Assembly (NCBI GenBank): GCA_033980235.1
Contig: CM067068.1
Coordinates: forward strand, 202,001-266,000
Length of the DNA stretch: 64,000 bases
Origin: Diadema setosum
Taxonomy: Eukaryota > Echinodermata > Echinoidea > Diadematoida > Diadematidae
Direction: 5' to 3'
Shown here: positions 23,303-33,623 of the stretch, in pieces
How the letters are laid out: the number at the start of each line of letters is the position of its first letter
Position numbering within the stretch: position 1 is the first letter of the stretch
The notes under the pieces: model-generated
Seen by the model: the letters and a program-made list of their open reading frames with translations, nothing else
Told to the model about the DNA's origin: nothing
Databases searched by the model: none
Made by a program: the position numbers and the translations under genes

Positions 23303-23870
23303 TTAAAGGGAAGATAAACCCCAAGAACAATGTGGATTGAGTGAAAGCAGCAACATTAGTAGAACACATCAGTGAAAGTTTGAAGAAAATCGGACAATCG
23401 ATGCAAAAGTTATGAATTTTTAAAGTTTTGGTGTTGGAACCGCTGGATGAGGAGACTACTAGAGGTTATGACGTATGAGTGGACTACAATATCAAGAAAA
23501 TATAAAGAAAATACTACAAAAATCCATTTTTCATGAAAATTACAAATTCCATCAACTTGATATTGACATATGTTAAGGGTAGCAATTATTCCCCCTGCTT
23601 TCTGAAAGCGATTGGTCCACTGCGGCTCTTTCATGATTCTAGAAAAGTGAATTTTTGTTGAATATCCTTTATATTTCTTTGTATTGTAGTCCACTCATAC
23701 GTCATATCCTCTAGTTGTCTCCTCATCCAGCGGTTCCAACACCAAAACTTTGAAAATTCATAACTTTTGCATCGATTGTCCGATTTTTCTCAAACTTTCA
23801 CTGATGTGTTCTACTAATGTTGCTGCTTTCACTCAATCCACATTGCTCTTTGGGTTTACCTTCCCTTTAA
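23303..23870. mobile_element. TTAA-flanked long foldback MITE, family 3, copy A
   Basis: The ends are TTAAAGGGAAGATAAACCC and GGGTTTACCTTCCCTTTAA. Almost the entire 568 bp folds into two arms. For example, GATGAGGAGACTACTAGAGG (near 23444) pairs with CCTCTAGTTGTCTCCTCATC (near 23708), and TATGACGTATGAGTGGACTA pairs with TAGTCCACTCATACGTCATA. It is the same family as 40905-41461. TTAA at both ends is either the target duplication or part of the repeat. Confidence 0.9.
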
Positions 23871-23948
23871 CAAAAGCAACCTAATATGTAAAGAGGCGTC
23901 GATGGGGGGGGGGGAGGGGGATGGTTCTCAAAGAAAAGTGGGACAAAC

Positions 23949-25908
23949 AAAAGCGAAAAATATAGCTACAAACGGCAGTTTTTGGAGTGTAAAATTTTAA
24001 AATTTTAAAGCTCGCTCGCTCCGCTCGCTCGCATTTAACCGCTATGCCATTCTCCTGATGTTGCTGCCAGTGACTGACAGCAGTTGCGCCCGGTGCGCAC
24101 CCCTTAATTTCCAAAGCGAAAATATAGCTACAAACGACAGTTTTTAGGACTGGAAAATGTCAAAATTTTCAAGCTCACTCGCTTCGCTCGCTAGCATTTA
24201 ATCAGTATGCCATTCTCCTATTGTTGCTGCCAGTAATTGCCGGCAGTTGCGCCCGGTGTGCCCCCTTAATTTTCAAAGCGAAAAAATACAGCCACAAACG
24301 GCAGTCTTTGGACTGTAAAATGTCAAAAATTTTCAAGCTCGTTCGCTCCGCTCGCTCGCATTTAATCGCTATGCCATTCTCCTGATGTTGCTGCCAATGA
24401 TTGTGAGCAGGTGCGCCCCCCTTAATTTCCAAAGCATATAGCTACAAACGGCAGTTTTTAGACTGTAAAATGTCAAAATTTTCAAGCTCGCTCGCTCCGC
24501 TCGCTCGCATTTAATCGCTATGCCATTCTCCTGATGTTGCTGCCAATGATTGTGAGCAGGTGCGCCCCCCTTAATTTCCAAAGCGAAAAATATAGCTACA
24601 AACGGCAATTTGGGGACTGTAAAATGTCAACTTTTTGAAGCTCGCTCGCATTTTATTATTGTTCCATTCTCCTGATGGTGCTGCCAGTAATTGCCAGCAG
24701 TTTTCGCCCGGTGCGCCCCCTTAATTTCCAATGCGAAAAATATAGCTACAAACGGCAGTTTTTGGACTGTCAAATGTCAACATTTTGAAGCTCGCTCGCT
24801 TCGCTCGCTCGCATTCAATCATTATGCCATTCTCCTGATGTTGCTGCCAGTAATTGCCCACAGTTTTTGCCCGGTGCGCCCCCTTAATTTCCAAAGCGAA
24901 AATACAGCCACTGGACTGTCAAATGTCAACATTTTGAAGCTCGCTCGCTTCGCTCGCTCGCATTTAATCATTATGCCATTCTCCTGATGTTGCTGCCAGT
25001 AATTGCCCACAGTTTTTGCCCGGTGCGCCCCCTTAATTTCCAAAGCGAAAATACAGCCACTGGACTGTCAAATGTCAACATTTTGAAGCTCGCTCGCTTC
25101 GCTCGCTCGCATTTAATCATTATGCCATTCTCCTGATGTTGCTGCCAGTAATTGCCCACAGTTTTTGCCCCGTGCGCCCCCTTAATTTCCAAAGCGAAAA
25201 TACAGCCACAAACGACAGTTTTTGGGACTGGAAAATGTCAAAATTTTCAAGCTCATTCGCTTCGCTCGCTCGCATTTAATCCTTATGCCATTCTCCTGAT
25301 GTTGCTGCCAGTAATTGCCAGCAGTTTTCGCCCGGTGCGCCCCCCCCCCCCCTTAATTTCCAAAGCGAAAAAATACTAGTACAGCCACAAAGGACATGTG
25401 GGACTGTAAAATATCCAAATTTTCAAGCTCACTCGCTTCGCTCGCTCGCATTTAATCGTTATGCCATTCTGATGTTGCTGCCCGATTGCCGGCAGTTGCG
25501 CCCGGTGTGCCCCCATAATTTCCAAAGCGAAAAAATACAGCCACAAACGGCAGTCTTTGGACTGTAAAATGTCAAAATTTTCAAGCTCGCTCGCCCCGCT
25601 CGCTCGCATTTAACTGCTATGCCATTCTCCTGATGTTGCTGCCAGTAATTGCCAGCAGTTGCGCCTGATGCGGCCCCTCTTAATTTCCAAAGCGAAAAAG
25701 TATAGCTACAAACGGCAGTTTTTAGACTGTAAAATGTTAAAATTTTCATGCTCGCTCGCTCCACTCGCTCGCATTTAATCGCTATGCCATTCTCCTGATG
25801 TTGCTGCCAGTGATTGACAGCAGTTGCGCCTGGTGTGCCCCCCTTAATTTCCAAAGCGAAGAATATAGCTACAAACGGCAGTTTTTGGACTGAAAAATGT
25901 CAAAATTT
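23949..25908. repeat. Satellite-like tandem array, 13 units of 141-176 bp
   Basis: The anchor GCCATTCTCCTGATGTTGCT recurs at 24046, 24209, 24373, 24522, 24663, 24826, 24975, 25124, 25287, 25463, 25621 and 25786, with a partial unit at each edge. Spacing is mostly 149 or 163-165 bases. Each unit has AAAGCGAAAAATATAGC, AAACGGCAGTTTTTGGACTG, the near-palindrome CTCGCTTCGCTCG and a GCGCCCGGTGCGCCCCC block. The two units near 24826-25124 are nearly identical. The minus-strand frames (RASEASE-like strings) are translation of the repeat, not genes. Confidence 0.95.
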
Positions 25909-26777
25909 TCAACGCAAAGAGATTTCACCGTAGGAGGGGGAAACCCCCCTACCATACCCTCCCCCCTCGCTTGATTCGTTCCCTCACATAACCGCTCCTC
26001 CTAAGATCTGATCCTGTCTACGCCGATGATAGGCCCCATTATTAAGTAGGCCTTCACAGTGATGTCGCTCAGCAAGAGCTGAAATACCACGATTTTGTCA
26101 TTCAATAATATATTGTGAATATTTCATTTTCTTATTTTTTTTTCATGAAAAGAAAACAAAATTTTCACCACAAGTGAGCACCAGATCGATGAATTTCAGG
26201 TCTGAAAATGCAAAATCTTCCTCGTGTGGGAGAGGGATACCCCCCCCCCCCATACACACCCTTCCCCCGTTCGGTCGTTCCGCTCCCTCTCACAGATATT
26301 TCCACAAAAAAAAAAAAATGTTTTCATACTTTTAAGGTCTGATAAAGTCGTCTGACAAGCAAAAAAAAAAAAAAGCAACAAGAACAAAAAGTCTTTATGT
26401 TGTTGCTGCCACTTTTCTCCCACTTTATATTTCATGCAAAATAGTGGGGCTTCCGATCCCTGTAAAGTGTGTGTGTGTGCAGGTGTGGGGGGGGGGGGGG
26501 GGGGGAGGGGGGCACAAAGCTTCCCCCCCACCCCCCACCGCCCCCCCCCCCCAAAAAAAAAAGGCTGCGCCGGTCCGGTTATGGGCTTGTAATCGTGGTG
26601 ATGGTGACCATCCCCCCCACTCCTCAGTATGGATTTACGCCGTTGCTTCCGTGCTTTAACTTTTGGTTAGCTTTGGCCTCTTGTTCTTTGGAGCTGCACC
26701 CTCACAGAGTACTATTCCTGTCACCTAATTGGCCCGCATGATTTCAATAAGTAGCTCGCTGCAGTGCGTGGTATACT
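25909..26777. repeat. Mixed low-complexity repeats: C/G runs, poly-A, dispersed GTGTGGGAGAGGG element
   Basis: Copies of the GTGGGAGGGGGA repeat lie at about 25925 and 26225, followed by CCTTCCCCCGTTCGGTCG-type strings. A-runs lie near 26307 and 26361, and a G22-type run lies near 26488. A C12/A10 junction is at 26541-26562. No gene. Confidence 0.7.
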
Positions 26778-27120
26778 CAGGGCCGGCGGAGCGTTTTCAA
26801 AAGTGGGGGCCTACTTCCGGGTTTCATGAATTAACAAGCAAAAAAAAAAAAAAAAAAAAAGATAAATAAATAAAAAATAGAAATAAATAAATTAAAGGGT
26901 CATAAAAAAAAATAATCTTACCGCGCTCACACTTCAAGATCTCTATCTGTTTCTTTTTAGTGCACTTAGGCCTACGTATACTTCCGGGTAAAAAAAAAAA
27001 AAAAAAGTGGGAGTGGGGGGGGGGGGGCGAAGTGATGGCACCTTATGTATTCCTTTGAATGGTGCACAAAAAGTGGGGGGGGGGGGGGGCGAGCCCCCAC
27101 CCCCGGTTCCGCCGGCCATG
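26778..27120. mobile_element. hAT-like MITE (CAGGGCCGGCGGAGC ends), 5-bp target duplication
   Basis: The ends CAGGGCCGGCGGAGC and TTCCGCCGGCCATG are inverted repeats with two mismatches. ATACT is duplicated at 26773-26777 and 27121-27125. The interior has CTTCCGGGT, long A runs and the string CACCTTATGTATTCCTTTGA, which is the intact form of the site broken at 27448 in the neighbouring copy. Confidence 0.8.
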
Positions 27121-27447
27121 ATACTAAAGTATATTATGGTATATCACAGCCTGGCCGGCGCAGTGTTTTCAAAAAAAAAAAAAAAAAAAAGGTCCTCAGC
27201 TCATCTCTCCCCGTCCACTTCCGGGTTTCTTCAGCTGACAAGCAAAAAAAAAAAGGGGGGGGGGGCCTCAGCTCATTCTCTCCCCTCCCATTTTCGGGTG
27301 ATAAAAAAAAAAAGGTCTTCAGAGAAAACACATAATCTTACCGCCGCCATACTTCAAGATCTCTATCTATTTCTATTTTAGTGCCACTTACGTACTTCCG
27401 GGTTGAAAAAAAAAAAGTGTGGGGGCCCAAAGTGATGACACCTTATG

Positions 27448-28275
27448 CAGGGAGGTGCTAGAGAAGGAGAGACAACTACTGCTCTCGTTTGAAGTCATGC
27501 GCGGCGCCGCCGAGAAGTTATGCGTTCAACTACAGGTGTTACCCATGTGCTTTGGCAAAAGAGAGCATCAATAATCGGGACTAGCGCTCTCACATCTAGA
27601 AATACTTGCCCCTACTGCAATTCGCTCTCTCTTTCAATAGCCGGGTTCACACGTACAAATTAGCGGGATGACGATCGCGATGCAAATCTCGAGATTTGTA
27701 TCCCGCTAATTGGTGTACGTGTGAACCCGGCTAACAATAAATTTGTGTAACTTGAATTGGAGCAGCGAGCCAAAATGCAGTGTAAAACTAACAATTTTAA
27801 CAGCAAATAGTTTAAAAGCACGCTGGAATACGCTTTAGCGGAGTACTGTATTTGAAAGATCAACATAGCCCAGATTAAAAGATAAAAAAACTAATATGCG
27901 CAAAAATAATTATGCGCATTATAGAAAAATATTAGGTTTTTAAGAGGGCCTAATTTTCATTTCATTTTGATTTGCGCATTACGAAGAAACTAAAAATACA
28001 TGTTTATAATAGTGAATTCTTTCCTAAACTATTCTAAATCAATTCGAGTATTTCATTAAAATTCAGTTACGGTGAAATAAAACTTGTAATTCAACGAAAG
28101 GTGAAATGCGTTCTTCGTCTCCGAACTTCGTCTTGCAAACCAGAGCGGTGCCGAGCATGACTTCAAAGCGTAATGGAATGCGATGATAGACATCCCATTG
28201 TAACGCCTTGAACCCAAACATGTGTTTGCATTGAATTACGAAGAGTTGCCACTCCATCTCTGTAACACCTCCCTG
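27448..28275. mobile_element. Nested element with CAGGGAGGTG ends and CCTTATG duplication
   Basis: The ends CAGGGAGGTG and CACCTCCCTG are perfect 10-bp inverted repeats. The direct repeat CCTTATG lies at 27441-27447 and 28276-28282. The uninterrupted target is visible in the sister element near 27042. No transposase is recognisable inside; it contains another foldback element at 27638-27733. Confidence 0.85.
27638..27733. mobile_element. 96-bp near-perfect palindromic foldback element
   Basis: TAGCCGGGTTCACACGTACA at the left pairs with TGTACGTGTGAACCCGGCTA at the right, and AATTAGCGGGAT with ATCCCGCTAATT inside. It is flanked by or ends in TA. It is the third level of the nest: inside 27448-28275, itself inside 27147-28354. 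Confidence 0.9.
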
Positions 28276-28354
28276 CCTTATGTATTCCTTTGTATGGTGC
28301 ACAAAAAGTGTGGGGGCCCGAGCCCCCACGGCCCCCACGGCTGCGCCGGCTCTG

Positions 28355-29040
28355 TATCATATTAGTGTTTATGATAAATAACGTCCATATCATGTTATCA
28401 TGTTCACAGATTGATACGTCTCTGAAAATGATTCGTTGTCCTCCATCTGCTCTTTTCAATTGAACAACATGCCACTGAACTTACTCATACATATTTAATG
28501 TATATATATATAGGCTTAGGGGTCTACTCTAAAATCACTCCTTTTAGCAATAGGCCGAAGAGATGTCGATATAGTAGTAACCCCCCTCGTAAGTTTCAGG
28601 GAATGAAATCGCTTTCCAAGTTCGAAACGGGATGCACATTCAGGCTGAGTACTTCAATATACAACTGTACTTGTACCTTCCTGGTACTAACTTTGATTAA
28701 GGTCATGTTACAACGAACAACCAGGCGATGTTTCACCCCCCCCCCCCCCCCCCAAAAAAAAAAAAAAATAAAAAAAAAAAAAAAATAAATAAATAGATAA
28801 ATAAAATAAATAGATAAATAAATAAGTCGATCTTAAATTTCAAGATCTTATAGTAGGCTGAGTGTGATTTCTGTTTACGTATACACGAATGAAAATGACT
28901 TTTTCATACAGGTATTCATTAACAAAATAAATTAAGGAACAAATGATTACATTTTTATCACAATTTGAGGTGGATTCTGAAAATATTAGACAAAACTGAA
29001 AAGAGAAACCGACGGAACGCCATGATTTTCGTGAACCCCC
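28355..29040. other. Intergenic, A-rich low complexity, no recognisable gene
   Basis: It contains a C18/A15 junction (28736-28768) followed by AAATAAATAGATAAAT-type repeats to about 28827. No exon is visible. Confidence 0.6.
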
Positions 29041-29099
29041 CTAATACAAGTCAGTAATATCTTGCATCTACCGCGTGCTGGCGCTACTCCCGTTTGGAT

Positions 29100-29700
29100 G
29101 AATTAGTGTTCTCTTGGCATTCGTGAATTCATCATTGCTCCGCTGTACCGCAAATCCCCTCAGCTCCGGGCACGAAGCGGCTGGCTAGTATGAATGTATG
29201 TTCGAGGGTGCAGCATCTTAGCAGCAGGGAATTCGGAATCAACCGGTTGATAGATCTCGCGACGCGTCCCCGGCCCTCGTTTTCGTTCAGTGTACGGCGA
29301 GTCGGCGTATGCTCAGCGCTTGTGCTCGCACTCGGTTCGGGCAGATGAGGCGTCGACTATTCCTGATAACTCTCCTTCAAATCACTTCTGAATCTGCCAA
29401 TATTGTCCTTTCTGTAACCCTGAAAGTGTGAGTACGTGTTACGAGAGTGTTCACAGAGCTACCGCGAGTTTGTTGCTGTGAAAAACGGAGTATACAACAG
29501 TGAATTTGCTCGGGCTCGTCTCGTTTCTACACACTTCAGCAACTACGCTTTCTGTTGCCAAGTTGCGCTGCCGATCACCTTTGCAGAACGCCACGTTTAT
29601 GGAGGAGCTGTAGGAGGTGTCGTCGCGGAACTCTATTCCTCTGGAAAGTTATCGCGTAAGAAGGGAAGACATTCTGCGAGATACCGGATTGTGTATGCAT
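29100..29700 (+). promoter_or_regulatory. Putative promoter and 5' leader of the Dachsous-type gene
   Basis: GC and CpG content rises here relative to the surroundings (for example CTCGCGACGCGTCCCCGG near 29256 and GGCGAGTCGGCG near 29297). An initiator-like TTCAGTGT lies near 29286. Candidate splice donors are GTGAGTACG at 29428 and GTAAGAAGG at 29656; a candidate acceptor is TGGCAG ending at 30246, 18 bases before the coding ATG. A 93-codon ORF (29436-29717) has no recognisable domain and is probably leader sequence. All of this is inference. Confidence 0.4.
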
Positions 29701-30263
29701 CGTTCAAAATTAATTGATGTAGGTCGAGGATCCTACTGCAAGTTGCTGACGTACTAGGGGCCGTATTAACAAGTGATCAATGGTGATGAGGAACGTATTA
29801 AATCATTTTAGCAAGTTAATGCCTTGCCCTTGCAGTAGCAGGTTAATGCTTTTATGTCTTGCTGTACGGTAACGTTTCTTGAACTTACACTTTTTGTACA
29901 TACCTGGTTACCAGCAATGTAGGGCTCTGCCTCCGAGCAATGTGATCCTGTTGACAGTGAAACTGCGCTGGGGGTCTATATAGATCTCTAGCTCATCTTC
30001 TAAAGAAGTGAAATGATGATGATGCACCTGATGTTATTGTTGACTCTTGAGTGAAAGCTGCAGACCAAAGAGGGAGTGATCGTACAGTACTTTGGTTGGA
30101 TAACATTAAACTAAAGTGCTCGTGATGAATAGGCATGTACGAGTACAACACACTAGACCTGTGTCATCACAACAAATATGATTAGTCTATATCTTAACTT
30201 AATCTAAGCTTATTTTGTTTGTGTGTGTTCCTTGGAGCAATGGCAGTTTTGTCTTGAATCATA

Positions 30264-32135
30264 ATGAGTAACTGTAGAAATGGAACAAGTTTTGGTGGCA
30301 GCTTTCATGCTTTCAATGGAGGAAAGAAGTCGTGTTGGAACAGGAATCAAATGACCACTTCTGGAAGAACAAGAGACAAGATACTGATGTATCAAAAGAT
30401 GGAGGTGTCATGGAGAATGTACCTTTTTGCAGTAGGACTGTTGGGATTTAGCTTCATCTCTACATGCTCAGCCCAAGTCCAGGAAAGGGTCTTCTATAAT
30501 GTAAAAGAAGAGCAGCCTGTTGGGACAGTTGTTGGTGATCTTCGAAATGATACAGACCACACTTCAACATTTCTGTTCCAAGCAGTTCCTCCAGAATTTA
30601 CAGCGGATGGATCTACTGGTATAATTAGGACTGCAGAAGTTTTAGATAGAGAAACAGCTACTCAAAGAGAATACCAAATATTGGTGTTTGTGAGTGAGAG
30701 TGGTAACTTCTTTGCCATCTCTGTTGTGATCACACTGACTGATGTCAATGATAATAGTCCAGAGTTTTTTCAAGCTGTGACTCACAAACAAGTGACAGAG
30801 GCAGTACAACCTTATATGACAAAAATTACAGGAGTCACTGCAACAGATGCTGATGAGGGCATTTTTGATGTGCAGGGGTACAGGATTGTTGCAGGCAACA
30901 TTGATAACACATTTGATCTCGATGTGAGAGTTCGTCCAAATGGGGTATACATGGACATTGTGGTCAATAAAACCCTTGATCATGAGACAATCCCCGAGTA
31001 CACCCTCGTAATAGAAGCATTTGATGGGGGAGATCCACAGCTCACCGGAAACACCACAGTGGTTATTGAAGTGACTGATGTTAACGACAACTCGCCAGTC
31101 TTTACCCAAACTTCTTTTAGTGCCGTCATCAATGAAAGTGCGCCAGTGAACAGCACAGTTCTTCAAGTGACAGCCACAGATGAAGATGGAGGTAGAAATG
31201 GTGAGGTTGTTTTCAGTCTTCAAAGAGATGATGGGTTTTTTCGCATTGATCCAGCGACAGGAATAATCTATCTCAACCGACCTTTAAATTTTGAGCAGTC
31301 TTCATCACATGATTTCTTAGTGATAGCCCAAGACAAAGCTGAGCAACCTATGTCCAGTCAGCCTGCATATGTGTCCATAACAGTGATGAATATCAATGAA
31401 AAACCACCTTCTCTGGAAGTCCTATTTCTTCAAGAAGGGGGATCCCCACAGGTATCAGAAGCAGCAGTGGCAGACACCACACTTGCTCGCATCTCTGTAA
31501 CAGACCCAGATGATGGTGATCTGACCAATGTCACCATGACGCTTACTGGTGGAGCCAACCAGTTCAGCATTGAACAGAGTAGCAATCAAGTATACTTCTT
31601 GGTTGTTTCAAGTTCAGCCAGTCCATTTGACAGGGAACAGGTATCCAGCTATGATATTTCCATCCGAGCCACAGATAGGGGCTCTCCACCCCAACATGCA
31701 GAGGTCAATTTGACTCTGGCTGTGACTGATATTAATGACAATCCACCCATATTTGAACCCTTAGTTTACTCTGCTACCATTATTGAGGCATCTGAACCTG
31801 GCTCTCAAGTTACACAAGTCCATGCTACAGATGCTGATGAAGGGATCAACTCCCAGATCATGTACAGTATAATTTTTGCAGGAAACCATTCGGAATGGTT
31901 TGATATTAACCCAGTATCTGGACTTGTTACTACAAATCGCCAAGTTGACCGTGAAGAAGCCAGCTCTGTGTTACTTGAAGTCATGGCAAGGGATAAAGGA
32001 ACACCATCACTGGCATCTAGCAGTATTGTCAACATCACTATCACTGATGTCAATGACAACCAGCCAATCTTCTCGTCGGGGACGTACAATGCCACCATTC
32101 TTGAAGAACGGAATATTCCATATTGCTTCCTTCAG
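30264..32135 (+). CDS. DCHS1: Dachsous-type giant cadherin, first coding exon
   Basis: Dachsous is a very large atypical cadherin that binds Fat across cell contacts, in planar cell polarity and Hippo signalling. This exon encodes 624 residues. The ATG follows an in-frame TGA at 30255. A hydrophobic signal segment (about 52-70, ending STCSA) suggests cleavage near residue 70; MEVSWRM at 46 may be the true start. Cadherin repeats span about 74-168, 169-280, 281-382, 383-497 and 498-603, with a sixth begun. Linker motifs are DVNDNSP (160, 272), NINEKPP (376, degenerate), DINDNPP (489) and DVNDNQP (595). GSPQVSEA...ARISVTDPDDGD (393-419) and the EWFDINPVSGLVTT block (544-557) match positions I know from vertebrate DCHS1 more closely than other cadherins. 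Several NxS/T sites fit an extracellular domain. The exon ends CTTCAG|GTAAGA (phase 0). The remaining cadherin repeats, membrane segment and tail lie outside this window. Whether it is DCHS1, DCHS2 or their ancestor cannot be decided. Confidence 0.88.
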
Positions 32136-32931
32136 GTAAGAATAAGTTCTTGACATTTCTGTGACTGATACTGAAGAATAATATACATTTTTTTTTTTTT
32201 TTTGCAAAGGGATTTGTTTTAATTTAGATATTTGTCTCACTTTACAGTATTACCTGTGCAGATATTTTAAATTCAAGAAAGGCCAGTAAATCACTCCAAT
32301 ATGATGCCTTGTGCCAACTGATGATGAAAGTTTGCATGCTTGTACATTGTAGTTGCAAATTTGCATGCCAGGGTCACAGAAATGGGTACTAAAATGTACT
32401 TACAATCTGTACTACACAGTGCCTGAAACACTGTTTACTTTTTGTTATATTTCATAATTTTTGTAGTTTTTTAGACTTAAGTAAATAATACTTTAAAAGA
32501 AAAGAAAAGAAAAACATTGCATGCAATTTCAGTTCAAAAGTTTCAGGCAACCTATAAATACTTTTCATTAAATGAGGAGGTTTTGGAATGTTTTCTGAAT
32601 GCATGGAACTACATGCACACTATGTTATGAATCTCTAACATATTATGTTCTCTGTTTACTTTTAGTTTTCTTGCAAATGGGGCATTGTTTCAAAGTTGTA
32701 TTCTTTACTCGGTAAGACCCATGAGGTTAATATCAATTTTGATAAGTTTGAATAATTTCCGGGAAATATTCAGTTATCCATCAAAGAAAAAGTTGGTAGT
32801 TACATCCAACATTTCTATTCTTTACAGTTGCTCTTAATGTGCCATTCTCAATTAGCATTTTAATAAAATGCTTACTGTTTCTAAGCCTCTGTTACATTCA
32901 GGAGCAATACTTGAATTTAGTAAATATCTAA

Positions 32932-33275
32932 CGGGGGCGGATCTAGCTTTTTATAAAGAAGGGGGTTGGGGCGGTATGCGAGGGAGCGTAGCGACTGAGC
33001 CCGAGCGAGCGGAGGGGGGTGTGGGGGGGGGGGGGGGAACAGTAGGGAGAATTTTTGAAAATCTGTGTGTGAAAATGGCATTTTCTTGCATCTAAAACAC
33101 CACTATTTTTGGTGTAGAGGTCATTGCCATAAATAGAAAAAATAAAATAACAAGTTAAAAAAAAAAAAGATAAGATAAAAAAAAATGGCCCCCGGATTTT
33201 TTTTTTTTTTTTTTTTTTGGGGGGGGGGGGTTGCAACCCCCCCAACCCCCCCCCCCCTCTCTAGATCCGCTTCTG
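32932..33275. mobile_element. hAT-like MITE (GGGGCGGATCTAG ends), 5-bp target duplication
   Basis: The ends CGGGGGCGGATCTAG and CTAGATCCGCTTCTG are imperfect inverted repeats. TCTAA is duplicated at 32927-32931 and 33276-33280. The interior has GAGCGTAGCGACTGAGCCCG, a long G run and a T22/G12 junction at 33197-33230. It is related in its ends to 21318-21491. Confidence 0.8.
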
Positions 33276-33623
33276 TCTAATGACTAATATCTCCCATGTA
33301 ATCTCACTGTCATGAACTCTGTTTAGCTCTAGAGACCTTGATGGTTATTGTATGTGCATGTTTTTGAAGAGTACATGAAAACAGTGTGAAAATGTCTAAA
33401 ACTTTAATTTTTGTTCACTCTTGCTCATGATGTGTAGGATGCAGTGTGATAGCAGTGTTCGTTTTTCTGCTCTGTCTCCCCATCACCCTTAAAATTCGGC
33501 TCTGAGGAGTTTAATATTGCATCAACCTACCATTATTTGTTATTGGTGTGGTGCCTGTGCTTACATTGTATTTTGTGTGTGTTTGTATGTTTGTGTGTCT
33601 GTGTGTGTTTTGTTTTTATTATC

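Larger units (their letters stand above)
27147..28354. mobile_element. Second copy of the CCGGCGC-ended MITE, carrying nested insertions
   Basis: The ends are CAGCCTGGCCGGCGCAG and CTGCGCCGGCTCTG. TATCA is duplicated at 27142-27146 and 28355-28359. Its body is interrupted by an 828-bp element at 27448-28275. After removing that insert, the sequence matches 26778-27120 (CACCTTATGTATTCCTTTG(A/T)ATGGTGCACAAAAAGTG, split here after CCTTATG). Confidence 0.8.

Noticed and set aside
23881..25854. Series of similar minus-strand ORFs (KCERAERAS, WQQHQENG strings)
   Set aside because: They repeat with the satellite unit and break where units vary; they are the satellite read as protein, not a gene family.
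23949..25908. CRISPR-like array
   Set aside because: Units are 141-176 bp with no short repeats alternating with unique spacers, and the DNA is eukaryotic. It is a satellite.
29436..29717. 93-codon ORF upstream of the cadherin
   Set aside because: No domain or family similarity; its CpG-rich setting fits leader or promoter DNA better.
31223..32240. Minus-strand ORFs opposite the cadherin exon
   Set aside because: They are shadows of the strongly coding plus strand.
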